A stretch of 64,000 bases of DNA. Origin: Oegoconia quadripuncta. Taxonomy: Eukaryota; Arthropoda; Insecta; Lepidoptera; Autostichidae. Position 1 is the stretch's first letter. Each line of letters opens with the position of its first letter. Below, in pieces: positions 1 through 14,300 of this stretch. Below the pieces are notes generated by a model, which ran no database searches, was not told the DNA's origin, and saw only the letters and a program-made list of their open reading frames with translations. The position numbers were made by a program, and so were the translations under genes. The stretch spans positions 7,691,001 through 7,755,000 of the forward strand of contig OX438748.1 of NCBI GenBank assembly GCA_949316235.1, read 5' to 3'.

Positions 1-803
1 TGTTATCATTTTAGTGTTACACCACCATTACAGATGTTCTTAGTATTTGACTCAATATGTCTGATAAATACTGATAACCTTATCTTGGATACATTCGTCT
101 GTTATTAATGGTCTAGAACTCTCTCGAAAAGGTTTGTATTTAAATAAGATGCTGTATACGGCTATATTTTTTCTATAGGCAAAAAAAAGAAATAATTATT
201 TGTAAATTGGAACTTTAATCTACGTAAACACACCCCAAAAAAATCATATTCAAATCGGTTCCGGCGATTTCGCGCTACAATACCACAGACAACGCTTTTG
301 ACGCCTTTCTAGATGGTTCTCAAAACATGCGACGTCAACCAGACACGTTTTATATTATTGGTAACAAAAAATAGGTCACGTTTAAGAAATCCAAGATAAA
401 ATTTTACCTTAATTAAAAAGCAGTCAAGTGCGAATCAAGACTTCGGGAATGAAGTCTCTATTATGTTGTATCTGTATGTCTTTTTTTCTTGTGTGCAATA
501 AATGATAAATAAATAAAATAAAAAATAAATGAATACAGGTTGTTTTAATGCAGTTCTAAATGTAATCGTTAAGCATCAAGTAACTTTGATGTTTATTGCT
601 TTTAACTGCACAATACTAATAAGAAGATAAAATGTAGCGATAGAGATGTTATGCAGTGTTTTAAAGAAATTCGATCAATAACTACTTTTGTTTCTTTTAG
701 TTAATCATTTTATAGATGTTTTATTCGCCTGTAATTGACACATTTATAACTTCAAGCGTTTATTTTTGAATGTAAATTTAAATCTAATGGAAATAATAAT
801 AAA

Positions 804-1106
804 GAGCGTCGGTGGCTCAGCGGTTAAGACGCGGACTCCCAATTTGGGAGGTCCGGGTTCGATTTCCATGTACCAATGAGTTTTTAAATTTAATTTAGTT
901 ACTTATGTGCATTTAACCGACTGCTCTTAAACGGTGAAGGAAAAAATCGTGAGGAAACCTGCATGCCTGAGAAAGACAAATTCTAGGGCACGTGAAGGCC
1001 CCAACCCGCATTGGGCCAGCGTGGTTGACTATGACCCTTACTCCCTCATTATACAAGGGAAGGCCTATATCCCTGCAGTGCGATGTTTACGGGCTGATGA
1101 TGAATA
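804..1106 (+). mobile_element. tRNA-derived SINE, family A, full length
   Basis: The head reads GGTGGCTCAGCGGTTAAG (A-box-like) and, about 35 bases on, GGTTCGATTTCC (B box). These are pol III internal promoter elements of a tRNA-like sequence. The body (CCCAACCCGCATTGGGCC) and tail (CCTGCAGTGCGATGTTTACG, then GATGATGA) match copies at 47358-47648 and 57243-57395 on the minus strand. A functional tRNA is unlikely because the 3' part does not close an acceptor stem. Confidence 0.75.
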
Positions 1107-1284
1107 ATAGAGCTTATTGCATTTATCCGTCAGTCGGTATGACCAAGCAACTACCGCCTCGGAAAGGCAAATGATCTGTGGGAAAAGAAACGGCGCAAAT
1201 ATACATATAAACACTACCTTTTAAAGCATTCGGGAAAAATATGCGCTGTAGGTGTGGTCCTAATAAATACAACTGTAAAATCAT

Positions 1285-1450
1285 ATCATATCATCATATC
1301 AGCCACAGGACCTCCACTGCTTAACATAGGCCTCCCCCATAGAATTCCAGTGTAACCGGCGGCCAGGGTACATAGCTGGAAGAACTGATGGACGGTGGGG
1401 CACTAAAGTTCTCGAGTGGACACCACGCACCGGCTAGCGCAGCATAGGAC
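1285..1450. repeat. RTE-type LINE 3'-end fragments, inverted junction
   Basis: Positions 1285-1363 read as a minus-strand RTE tail (ATCATATCAGCCACAGGAC, CATAGGCCTCCCCCATAG). Positions 1364-1450 are a plus-strand piece of the same LINE type, coding GRTDGRWG and LEWTPRTG. The same wording recurs at 7045-7260 and 60070-60470. Both pieces are short remnants. Confidence 0.5.
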
Positions 1451-1458
1451 GTTCACTC

Positions 1459-1479
1459 ACATACATACATACATACATA
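1459..1479. repeat. (ACAT)n microsatellite
   Basis: About five tandem ACAT units. Confidence 0.8.
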
Positions 1480-1665
1480 ATATCACGCCTGTTTCCCGTT
1501 GGGGTAGGCAGAGACCACAGACTTCCACTTGCTACGATCCTGACACATCTCTTCTGCTTCCTTCACTCTCATAAGGTTGTTCATACATGCTCGTCGGTTT
1601 AGGGTAATCTTGACTTGGTCTTTCTTTAAGACGTCCCCGATTTGATCACTCACAAGGTAAAACTA
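1480..1665 (-). repeat. dispersed repeat, decayed coding fragment
   Basis: On the minus strand it translates in pieces as LNRRACMNNLMRVKEAEE and CQDRSKWKSVVSAYPNG. Related decayed copies lie at 62870-63020 (plus) and 50120-50165 (minus). It is a dispersed repeat; I cannot name the parent element. Confidence 0.4.
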
Positions 1666-2012
1666 AATAACAAATAATTGTCCTACATTTTACAAACTAT
1701 TGAGCAATACTTTTAGAATAGGGGGGCAACAAAACTCAGAAGTTTAATAAACGAACTGCCGATTACTATAATATGAGGTGTTCACGATAGTCGGACACAA
1801 CTTTGACAGAACTACAGACGGCAAGATCATAGAAAGGGTATAACAAATGAAATAGGCTAAGGCTTGTATTACACTGTACACCCCGAAGTGTTTTAAAGAA
1901 ACCGAATCGCATTCTAAGAACTCCGAAGTAGTTACACATCGTACACAATTTAGTTATGCAAATCATCGTGTGCTTTCGCTCTTAAATAACAAAATAGATA
2001 TCAAACACAAAC

Positions 2013-2306
2013 CTGATAGAGGTATGCACATGACAAATCAATCAATCCCTTCGGCTTCGTTCGCTTCGGCGAGTCGTAGAAATACAAGTGTGTATCCGTT
2101 CCCTCCTGCAATAGCACAAAGTATAGGGCCTTCCATTTCTTCGCCCCTTTGTCTGACTTCTTGTTCAAGTAGCCCTGATACTTAATCCCCTTCATTTTCT
2201 TCAAACCGATTTGATCACGACACTCGCGTAATGTTGCGTAGATCTTCTCAGCGGCGGCACCCGTAGTGTTCTGTTGCGGTTCGATCTGGTGTCCCTCCGC
2301 GATAAG
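2013..2306 (-). CDS. vap: vap coding exon 7 (linker and PH domain start)
   Basis: The acceptor is CTGTCAG|CTTATC and the donor TATCAG|GTTTGTG, a slightly weak donor. It is 98 codons, phase 0 at both ends. After the linker come KYQGYLNKKSDKGAKKWKAL and YFVLLQEG, the first strands of a PH domain. The PH domain is cut at SCAYLYQ and must continue in an exon left of the window. I saw no candidate exon in 1-2012. Confidence 0.9.
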
Positions 2307-5300
2307 CTGACAGGAAAATGGTCAGTTAGCTTGGAAATATACTAAGGTCTCATTATTTTGTGGTTGTCAAACAGATTTAAACTATCCCGGTTATGGTATG
2401 GTGTTATTCCATTTAGTGGTTAGTGATATATAGTTTTGGATTAGGACTTTTCTAAAGTGGACTTTTCTATTTACTGAGTAAATAGAAAAGCCACTTTAGT
2501 GGTAGACTGGTAACTAAGTGTGGTTCTTATATTCATGAGATATTGTTTTTTTTTGTGAACAATAAAATATGCATTATTTTTGCCTTTTTATGTCTATTAC
2601 ATGTACGAAAAGAAATTTGTCCTACGATTAAAAATAATATAAAGGTAGAGTATATATGTAAGTATTATTTTTAATCTTATAAATCAAACTGTCAAAACCA
2701 AAACCTTATAACTTCTGAAATCGTTATGACTTACAATTAGATTAGTTCAACTCCATGTTTGCTTATCATCTATTATTTAGATAGAAGGAAGTTAATAATA
2801 AGAACTTGTTTACGGATTTCCATAAAAATTGCATTAATTTGACTCATACTGATTCCTTCAAAAGTAAGCATTATTAAATACCATCAGTGCAGTACTGGTT
2901 ACTGTCAGAGCTACTCTTCGCTCATTATTTCTAAACATAATATACTCACCGGTTGTCCCAAAGTATGTCCTTCAACAATTTGCTCTTTCCTGTATCTATT
3001 TATAACAGCATCCAAGCACTCGAAAGTTCGACCACCCATCAGATATCTGACACCTTTCTTCTCTATCCTGAACCTTTGGATCTGGTTGTTGATGTGGAAG
3101 AAGAGGGAATAATCTCCTGGGGAGTTGTCAGAGGGTCTGACAAGGAAGCTCCCAGGGCCTGCTTTCACCAGCATGTCTACGGCTTCGCTCTTGGTGCAGT
3201 TGGGGTGGAACCAGGAGAAGACAGTGTTAGGGTCGATAGATGGATCGAGGTCCTCGACTAACTCTCTAAAGATCATTCCTTGTTCGCCCGTCCTGCGGAA
3301 ACGGAATCATTTTAAAAAATAAAACAAATTATATTCCGAAAGTAGAATTAATTTATCGTGCCGGATTAGTTAATAAGGAACTGCTTAGCCCATAAGCCGT
3401 AAGTTTTATTGAGAGCACCAAAATCATAGCTCAGAAATAAGTCTATCCAAGACCTCACGCAACTATCCGCTCGTGAAGAGAGAAAGAGTTGCATTTGTCC
3501 CATGATGTAGGTGTTATTAAAACAGTAGTTTTTAGCCCGATGCTATAGTGGGCAATAGGGATGTAATGTTTAAGGCATCCAACAGTATTAATTAGGCAAA
3601 AACCACAGGAGTTAGATGAAATTTTGGGATAGAAGTACCTTATATGCTAATTAGTATAAATCAATTTTATAAAATTTTGTTCACCATTCACATTTATAAT
3701 AGTTTACTTAATCGTAATTGTAATTATTATAATATTATAAGGTATACTCGTAGTTGTAATTATTTAATTGTTACAAAACAGAAATATCGCTAAGCAATAA
3801 AAGCGTTGATTTTACATTAAAGCTATATTTAGTAATACAATTAATCTGGCTCTTTCCTATAATATGAATATATTAAACGACCAGTAAATGAAACAATAAC
3901 AAGTCAGAGGATATTAATTGGAACATACAAACAACATTAATAGATATACCTATATTTCCTACTAAGAAGAACGTAATCAGCTAATTCAGTTTGTCGAAAA
4001 AATTAGCATTGCAATATCACATTCAGATGTAAAATGTTCGAAGTGGCTCTTTAATTAGAACGATAATGTGAAAATAGGTCACCGAAAATGAAACATGTAA
4101 TGAAACAATCTGTCTAGACAGTGGATGAACTAATAAAATAAATTGAAAATCTACTTCGAATATTAGACAAAACAGTCAGCCAAAACAAGGAATCAAATCT
4201 GTTTCTAATACAGTAAGAGTTATATCAAATCATTCGTAAGATAATAAAGGAAGTTTTAGCACTACTGTATAAATTAATTGCCTTCGACGTTGCTTTAAAT
4301 GATAATAAAAAATTCCGAAAAATAACATATCTAACCGACCTCGTCAACAGTAACGCTACATAGTTATAGTGCAATGACTTCGAAAGCCGATAGACAGCGG
4401 CATTCGCCACAATCAGTGACCTAGTAATGATAAATTGCTAAGGCTAACGGACGCGAGTGCCCTTCATTACGAAAAGGAACTACGCGTTCACCCATAAATT
4501 GGAAGTAGAACAAATGAAATTGAAGTCACAATAAAACAAAAACAGATTAACAAATTGAATGGAACAAACACGTACTCATACGTGGACTTCACATTGATTG
4601 CTTTTGTTTGAAGTAGGCATTGTGATTTAAATTTGTCACATAACATTGTTCCTACATTGGATTGAAATAACTGACATCAACTGTTAGTTACATTTGCAAC
4701 GAATTGTTATGAATTGCTTGACACACCTTGTAAGCGGGCATTAGTAATACTTGGCAACAATGATGTTTTTACGATAATTTTTAGTATGCACAGAACAATA
4801 TTCAACAGTCGGAATAAAATCCGTCTCTCACCTCAAATTCTGTGTCGAAATTAATTCTAACTGAAAAATAATAATACAATGTGGTAAAAATATCTTGTAT
4901 AACCTAAACTTCATACTCGTAATTTCTACGGTCCTCATTAACGAGTTAACATTATTGAATTATCGATCATTTCACCTGCTTGTAACAACATCAAATCAAA
5001 TTAATGGCAGGCACTTCTTATGTAAATACTCATAAGGTTTGAATGTAATAGAAATTCGTAATATTAGTAGCGCATCTTGAGCAGGAGTTTACGCCTAACT
5101 TTATGTAATTCCGTCCAAAGAATAGCATATAATAGCAGCAGTGTCAAATAGTTAAGCTTTGTCCGCACTAGGGTACAATTGTATCGGCACAATTAGCAAA
5201 ATTCAATATAGCCGACATAATGTAAAATTGTTTCAGAACCATGTCGATACAAGTCATAGATCATGTATCCGATACATTGTATCGCTACGACATGTTCTCT

Positions 5301-8300
5301 TAAAAATGTACGATTCTGTCCATAACATCAAGTAGACGGCATGGGAAGCTGGCTTCATCAAAGAGATAAAACCTCTGAAAAATTTATTCATCTATAAATA
5401 TCATTATCGCCTACGACGACAAACATTTAGAAAAGTGGAACAATAGCACATGATAATCTAAGTATGTTGTCTCTAACTGTGGGACAACTAATAAACCTTT
5501 TTGATTTTTAAGAACAAAATGCAAGATTCGCCCAGAGGCATGACATATAATATGCTCTATGTTATGGAAAGCCTTACCTGTGAGCAGTGACCCACAGCCA
5601 TCCATCGCCCATGTCGTTGTGCACGAAGAAGATGTCACCCTTCTGGAATGTCAACTCATCTGTGTCCGGCATCTTCGTATATGGCAGTATTGCTACCACT
5701 CTCTGTAAGAAAAAAGACTGCAGATTATTTCCTACTTCTTATTATCTACGGAGTTCCCACAGATTATCATTTACTGGTAGGTACTAACTACTACAGTGAA
5801 TTATAAGTCCCAATGCACAGTGGTAATTTTTTGTTGGTAATAGACGCTCCAGTGTTGAACAAAGAGTATTAACGACTATCATGAGTAAAAAAAGTCAGGT
5901 ATGTGTTACACCTAAATGGCAAAGTTTATAAAATAATATTATGAAACGTCAAAGAAATAACAATAGCATAACAAGAAACCTTATACCTTCTTGTCATTAA
6001 CAGGCTCTGGCGGTGGCACTGGTTCGACTAGTCTCTCTCGTTTCAAAAGATCAGAGCAATGACTATAGAAGCCAACTAACTCTGTCAGGGAGTCAAACTG
6101 ACGACCTCCTATATAGTAATCGCCGCATACTGCCGTTATCCTATGAACAATGTAGAGGTGTAAGTAAAATAGTAAGTAATATTCGCTACACTGAAAACCG
6201 AGCGACATATTGTGAAATAGCATTATATTTTATGGCAATGTATTAGCGACGTCACACAGAAACTTGAAAGCGGTATGGGAGGGTTACGGTGTCGTCACTA
6301 ACACATCTCCATAGAATATTATCGCCTCCGTGGCTCAACGTAACCAACATGAGCTTTACAATACGGATGCCGCGAAGTCGATTTCCAGCGGGGTACATGC
6401 TTAGTACTTAATTTGGTTGGTGGTATAGTCAAATAAATTGGGGGGTTCTCATCTTCTCTTAATATAAGAAATGATTGACGTTAGGAGCTCATTCATGCAT
6501 ACAAAAAACACCACGCCCACGCCGCGTCCATCGTCGCTATACTGTACGGAAAGGATTAAACATAAATAATTTACATAAATTGCATTGAAACTTACCTGAA
6601 GTGATTTATGCCAGTACGACCCAAATAGCTCAAAACATATGATCCCGGCTTTCGATCGCTCTCGCGTACTGGAATAAAATAATTATTCAAAACAAACTTA
6701 CAAAATATCATTGTTAAACACTATTCTATGGGATAGACTGGGCTCCTTCGAGGCACCTTAGAAGAGCGAAATTTAAAAAAGGTTTCGGCCACATGTCCCT
6801 TACATGGACAGCATATTTTAAGGCTCTACTTTACATACATAAAGGAGAAGGATGCAAAATGATTGTTCTTCTATTTGTTATAACAAAACTATTAACAACA
6901 ATAATTAAATAAAAAACTAATGGGGGTGGTGTAGACCACCATGGGGTGCTGAACGTAGGTTCAGCAGTGGACGTTCTGTGGCTGATATGATGATGATTGC
7001 CCGAGACCCGATCAATGAAGTATACTTTTTTTAATTCTTGTCACGTATGATCATATCAGCCGCAGGACGTTCACTGCAGAACATAGGCCTCCCCCATAGA
7101 ATTTCAGAGCGACCGGTTGGGAGCGCCTGTATCCAGAGATTTCCCGCAACTTTTATCAGATAATCTGTCCATCTGCGCATGCCAGTGCGTGGTCTCCACT
7201 CGAGTACTTTAATGCCCCACCGCCCAACAGTTCTTCAAGCTTGCCTTGCCCACTGCCATTTCAACTAATGTTCCGTACCTATATCAGTTGTTTTAGTGCA
7301 GTTCGAAAAATAACCATAATCTACATATAGGCCAGCAGATCATGAAAGGAAACAGTTAATGACGTTCTTTTGACAATATCATCTAAAAGAACTGAAATTG
7401 GGGTGAGTAGGCATTTACTGGGATCATGGGAAATCTCCCAAGAAGGCATTGTAATGCTGGATGACCTGCGTAAATATTTTAAAACCAAAGATATAGGAGA
7501 AGCACGTCAATATCTTGAAATACGTTTCAATTATGCATATGCATATTTTCTCTACTCCTCTTCACCTCAATAAAATACGCATCAGAGATTCCCCAATTTG
7601 TGATTGTGGCCTTGAGGAAGGATCCACAGACCATATATTCTTTAACTGCCCTAATCAATCAGTTTCTTTGTATGATATTCTCCCCCCTGATATCCCCAGG
7701 CCCATTAACATGAAATCCCTATTGTTATATACAAATTCCATATTTGTTAATATTTTATCTAAATATATTTCTACATATAATATTAAACTATAATATTTAC
7801 TACCGTATTTGTGAAGTCCTTGTGTTGTTCTACTTTATGTATATTTGTGTTCGTCCTTTTTGTTTTAGGTGGCTCAAAACAGGACACAGACCAATAGTTT
7901 GGCTCAGATTTCTTACTGGTCAACCTCACCCAACGTTTTATCCGCACAACCGGACACTGGTAGTAATGGTTGTCGCATTAAAGACGACCGATTGCCATAA
8001 AATATAAAAAAAAATATATTTTCTCTAAGCCAAAAAAAATCGTTGTATGGATCAGTGTATAAGTCAGTAAAAAAACTATGCAGGAAGTAGATCTCCATAT
8101 AAAGTTTTGGTGGAGGGCAGGGGGGTGAAAGTGAGCTGAATCGCCAAGAACAAATTGCTAGTTAATTAGCGCGTTAAATTATTCAATCTAGACAAGTCCC
8201 GATATCTTAGCAAAGCAGTGAATTTCTTACAAGTAGCTCAATATAATTCATGTTTCAACAATATGTGTACTTGAAAGAAACATGAAATCTAAGTGTAATT

Positions 8301-11300
8301 CCCTGTAAACCTGCAGGATATGTGGATGCCGCTTGGGCGGGTGATGTCATAGACTAGAGGAGATCAGCTGCCTTGCAGTCTTCGACAGAGGTTGGTTGAG
8401 CAGAATGTTGATTTAGGCTAGCCTTCCAAGAAAGTTGCGACCAGCAGAGATTAGCTCCACTTATTGAAGCAATGACTACTTACATCAAATTGTTCGTAGA
8501 AACTAGAGCGCTATTAGGTTACTGCATAATCCTGTCACGCACAGATAGACAAAACATATCGATATAAGGTATCATTTGCTTCGTAGTCGCATCAACAATT
8601 CCATTCATGTACAGCATTCTATTGACGACCGATTGGTGTAGTGGATAGTGACCCTGTCAGCGAATCCACGGTTGCGGGTTCGAATCCCGTGAGGGGTAAA
8701 TGTTTGTGTGATGAATACGAACATTTATTGCCGAGCCATGGATGGTTATATAAATATGTACGTTAATCCGTTATCTAATATCCATAATACAAGCTTCGCT
8801 TGGTTTGGGACTGGATGATTGGTGTAAGTGCCCGAAATATTTATTTATTATTATTTATTCTATTGAGAACAATCTAACACTATTTCACTCACAGATATGT
8901 ATGTCTGATCTTATTATATGGTGCAGATGTATGTGAATGTGGAAGGCTGATGTAAGAATAGCTTGGGAGAAGTCTAGGATAGTTACTGAGTTTCTACAGG
9001 TTTACGTTGCTCAAATAACCTCGTTATTAAACAGAATACAATCAACCATGTGAAAACTAATCACTACTATATATTCACCACATTTTACTTTGTATATTTC
9101 ATTAACGATACTATCAGATAGTAAACATAATTATTAAATCAACCTAATTTAGCAGAGCAAATGAAACTTGAATAATAATAGAAAATGTCCCACATTCAGC
9201 TTGCACAATCACCAACAATTCCATGGGAAATCCTGCAAGTAAACTGTAATGTGTATTGTGATTAAATGTTGCAAGAACACATGTGTTTTATGGACGTTAA
9301 AATCATTAAAGGTAGTACATAGGTACATATTATACTAGAGACCTAGGTAACACCTAGGTGTTAATTCTGAAGAATAACTCTATTCATCATGTAGCTTTTG
9401 TAATAAAGAGTATTTGATTGATTGAATAACTACATATAAATATCTGTTTTTTGGCAATTGGTTAAATAGAGTAGCTGGAAATTAGCGTTACTTCAGAGAA
9501 GCAATTGGTGTGTAAGGAATCAGTTCAATAATTCAGTTATATTAGATTTATAAAACTATTTTAACCAAACCATAGTGTTTTAGAACTTATTAGTAATCTG
9601 TGGTTTTAGTGTAAGTATGTATAGTAGTTTAGTGGTAAGAGCGTAGCATAGTATTAGAGTATATAGGTAAAGAGGGAAAAGTTTTAATCAATTTACTTTA
9701 CATTCTAATTAAATTAAAATAGGATACTTTTAATTTTTTTTTTATAAAATAAGTTGTTTTTCGGGGACAATACAAAAAATACGAATTATAGCTACTAAAG
9801 ACCTTTTATTTCTGGATTGTTAAAAACTTTGGGCTAGAGTTACCAACCGTCCTGTTTTCCCAGGATGTGTCCTGATTTTAGGGTGTCTTGGATATTGTTT
9901 AAGTAGCGTCCTGGTTTTTTTGAAGCGTCCTGAAGACATGCGATTTTAGAATCTGACAATAAAGAAACAAAGTGCACTGTCCTAGTCGTCATTTTCCCAT
10001 TTACTATTTCGCACTGTACAGCTCACAGCAGCAGTACAGTATCAGGCGTGATTGCGACCAAGACAAATCCGTTGTGCATAAAAAAAAATCCAATGATTAC
10101 AAGTTTATCAGCTTTCAGATAAATATGACTTGAGTGCCGAGATTTGAGTCTGTTTTGTTCAACAATTCAAACCAATCAAATTTGTTTTAGTTTAGTTTAG
10201 AGAATGCGCATTAGGGGCCCGATTCTTGCACACTCGAGATTTTCATGTCGATAAATGTTTCAATTACTTTTTATTCGGGAAACATAACAGCACAATATAG
10301 ATAATAACATTGATAAGTGTCACCTTTGAATTCGCATATAAATGTGAATATAAATCGGGACCCTACAGGGCTAACATGATCTATACAATAACACGGCATA
10401 GAAGATAGAGCTAGAACCTTCCTGCCTTAAATAAGTAAGGGAGACAGACCTTTTTTTTATAATCTTTATTTAGTTTATGGACTTGAGTCCTTCTAAACAT
10501 GACAGTCCCATCGTACCCTGACCAAGGTTCACTTCATCTTCTGATGACTTCTTCAAAAACAAAGAGATAGTTTACAACACATGCATACTGCCAACACAAG
10601 AATCTGTCAATTTTCAACTTCAAACTTGGTACTCACATAATATATGGAATAAACTTTATGTGAGATTGTATAAATATAATAGCATTTATCTATGTCCTTA
10701 CCTAAGTAACTCCCCAGTTTGCCAGCTGCCCACAACCTCTCCTCAGATGTGTACCTATCAAGCCGGCCGTGGTACCACTCTGTCTCTGGAGGTGCAAGCA
10801 CTGCTTGACGCTCACCTGATGGAAAATAATTAATCAAAATTTTAATAATACATTATACTAAAATTAAAAATTTATCATTACAGTGTCCTAGTTAAGCCAG
10901 GTAATCTATGTAGACAGCTTAGATAAGGTAGACAGGGATAATATTGGTTGTCTGAAAGGAGCCTTCCTTTAGTGTCAAATTAGTGTTACATCATTTAGAA
11001 AATATAAGAGAATTACGGTACTTGGTCGGTGTTCGGAGATTTGTAGGTTAACACATGTTAGCAAAATTGATCTGCAAAATTCCGTCCGAATTATAGTAAA
11101 ACCTGTGTTGAGTCAATCTAATTTGTGGTGTGTTGTCCCTGGTAACTGGGTAAGTGTCTAACATAATTAAATAGGGCTTCCGACTATGGCGGAGGCAGAG
11201 TCTCCTCCTAAACCGCCCGATCCTTCCCGGACCATCTTTGATTCTCAAGATGCATCCCTAGCGGAGATGCAGGACTTGACCCAGTTGAATTCTGAGCTCG

Positions 11301-14300
11301 GAACAATAGAGAAACGTAAAAAGAGTTGCTGAGTCTGAAATTATTAATATTACTATTATAAACAAATGACATATAATAATAAATAAAGTAAGTGTGGATG
11401 AAGAGTTCCGGCTTCCTACATGAGATTGATATCTAGTTAATTGATAATCATGTTAATGTTAATTTAATTCTTTTATATAATTATCTTAATATATTCAGCT
11501 TTATAGACTGGATTTTATTACCTGAAAAACAACTCACAATATTCAGTTCAGTTACGTACGCTTCACTACAAACTTAACTTTTCTGTTATTTACATTTAAA
11601 ATATTTGATAACTAAAACAAGACAAGAAGTTTATAGGTTATATTTGCTGCTCCTTCTTACTTTATTATTTTAATTAATTTTTTTATTTACGCAGTGTTGA
11701 TGAGATAAAAACGGAAAATAAATAAATGAATCAAAATCAAAATCAAATCAAATCAAAATCAAAATATTTTTATTTCATAGGATAAAATTATCACTTGAAA
11801 ACGTCACTATTATTATTAATATTACATTATAGTTTAAATTTACTGCTCATTCACAAAGCTGACTCCCCAGAGAAGAACGAGCAAGAAACTCTAGGGTTGC
11901 TCTTTTAAACAGATTATAGGTTGCGATTTGATAATTATATGAATAGACAGCTATGTCCATGCTTGCTTATCATTCAAATAGTCAGTGATGTTATAATAGC
12001 CTTTTGTTAATAATTTCTGTTTTATGATTGCTTTAAATTTATTTAAAGGCATATTTTGAATGTCTACTGGAACCTTATTATAAAAGCGTATACATTGCCC
12101 TTTGAAGGATTTACTAACTTTGTGAAGTCGGCTAACATAAATAGATAACTGGTTCTTATTCCTTGTATTAACATTGTGCCTATCACTATTTTTAGCGAAT
12201 AAGGTTATATTTTTTTTTGCATACAACAAATTCTCATAAATGTATTGACATGCCATTGTTAAGATATTAATTTCCTTAAACTTATCTCTAAGAGACTCTC
12301 TAGGTCCTAATTTATAAATGGCACGAATAGCACGCTTCTGCAGAACAAAAATCATATGTATGTCAGCAGCGTTTCCCCACAACAATATGCCATATGACAT
12401 CAAACTGTGGAAATAGCTAAAGTAAACCAGTCTTGCGGTATGAACGTCTGTTAAATTTCTGATTTTTTTGACTGCATACGCAGCAGAAGCAAGCTTTTTC
12501 GCTAGTTTCTCAATATGAGGCCCCCACTGAAGCTTAGCATCCAATGTCAGTCCTAAAAAGACAGTAGTGTCTACAAGGTCCAATTTTTCACCTCGTACAA
12601 ATATGTCAATAGGCATTTGTTTAACATTAGGTAAAGTAAATTTTAAGCATTTAGTTTTTTTTTCATTCAAAAGAAGATTATTTACTGTAAACCAGTTAAC
12701 AAGTTCAAAAATAGCAGTGTTTACATCGTCACAAGATGATTGATATCTCTTAACTTTAAATAGCACAGAGGTGTCATCTGCAAACAATACTATTTCACAT
12801 CTATTCCGGGCAAGATGAGGCAAGTCATTAATGTACACAAGAAACAAAAATGGTCCTAGAATTGAACCTTGTGGCACGCCCATATGGACCTCAGACCCAG
12901 AGGACTTAGTGCCATTAACATCTACCCTCTGAATTCTATTATACAAGTATGATTTTAAAAGATTCAAAGCCTGACCTTGTATGCCGTAATGGTGTAATTT
13001 CCTGATTAATATATCATAATGAACACAATCAAAAGCCTTTGACAAATCGCAGAAGACGCCAATTGCATCCCGCGAATTCTCCCAGGCATCAAAAATATGT
13101 TGAACTAGCTCAACACCTGCATCGGTTGTTGAGCGACCCCGTGTGAATCCAAATTGTTTGGGATGCATGATATTGTTTTGATAAAAATGAGGCATTAACT
13201 GGTTTAAAATCAATTTCTCAAAAATTTTACTAAATGTGGGTAGTACTGATATAGGTCTAAAGTTAGTGGGATCTGATGTACTACCTGCTTTAAATAATGG
13301 AATGACTTTACTTAGTTTCATTAAATCAGGAAACACTCCACGATCAACACATTTGTTAAATATAGTAGCCAAGTGGGGTGCAATACAATCAATTATGGAA
13401 TTAATAATTTTAACTGATAGGCCGTGAACGTCAGCAGTCTTTTTCATTTGCAATGATTTAAAGGCTTTCAGTACACTATTACTATTTACATGAGTAAATT
13501 TAAAGTTTATCTCACATGGTTCTACATTTTGTAAGATAAGTGATTCAGCCAGAGCGGGAGATGAATTAAGAGATTTAGTGGTCGAGATTGGAATGTTGGT
13601 AAAGAACTTTTCAAATGATTCGGCAACCTGTAAGTCATTACTAATAATTTTATCGTTTAATTTCAAATTGAATTCTAAATTCCGATCTTCGACTTTTTTT
13701 GTCTCATTATTTATGACTTTCCAAGTGGATTTAATGATGTTAGAACTGTTTTTAATTTTACTAATGGTAAACATAGATTTAGCCTCAGAACAAACGCGTT
13801 TAAAAATTTTTGAATAATTCCTAACATAGCTAACAAAGGTATCATTTTTATTATATGATTTTTCGGCATAGAGTTCATATAATCTATTTCTGCTTTTGTG
13901 AATTCCTGCTGTCGCCCAATCACTGAACATTAGCGACTCGCTGACTTTTATTGTTTTTGACTTAAAAACTTTTTCATATTGATCTTTAGTTAAATCAAAT
14001 ACAGTGTTATACAATTTATTTGGATCATCATTATAAGTCAAATAAGGTACTTTTGTTATTATATTATTTCGAAATAATTGTAGCCGACTTTCGTTAACAG
14101 GCACACACTTAATTATTCTTTTCAACCTTCTTTCAGCAATCTCAAAAATAGTTAATTGACCGGAGTGGTCTGATTGTAATTTGTTAACAATAGATTTATA
14201 AACAGGTTTAATGTTCGCAAAAATATTATCAAGACAGGTTGCACAAGTTGCTGTTGTCCTGGTTGGTTCAAGAAAAACATTAACTAAGTTGTGACAAAGA

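Larger units (their letters stand above)
1..2012 (-). other. vap intron 7, window edge to exon 7
   Basis: No coding exon is recognisable here. Positions 1-800 are AT-rich with no clear feature. From 804 the stretch holds a SINE, an RTE-tail junction, an ACAT microsatellite and another dispersed repeat, listed separately. From 1,670 to 2,012 I see nothing. Confidence 0.5.

Noticed and set aside
804..880. tRNA gene
   Set aside because: The A and B boxes are there, but no acceptor stem closes, and the same head with its body recurs as a SINE.
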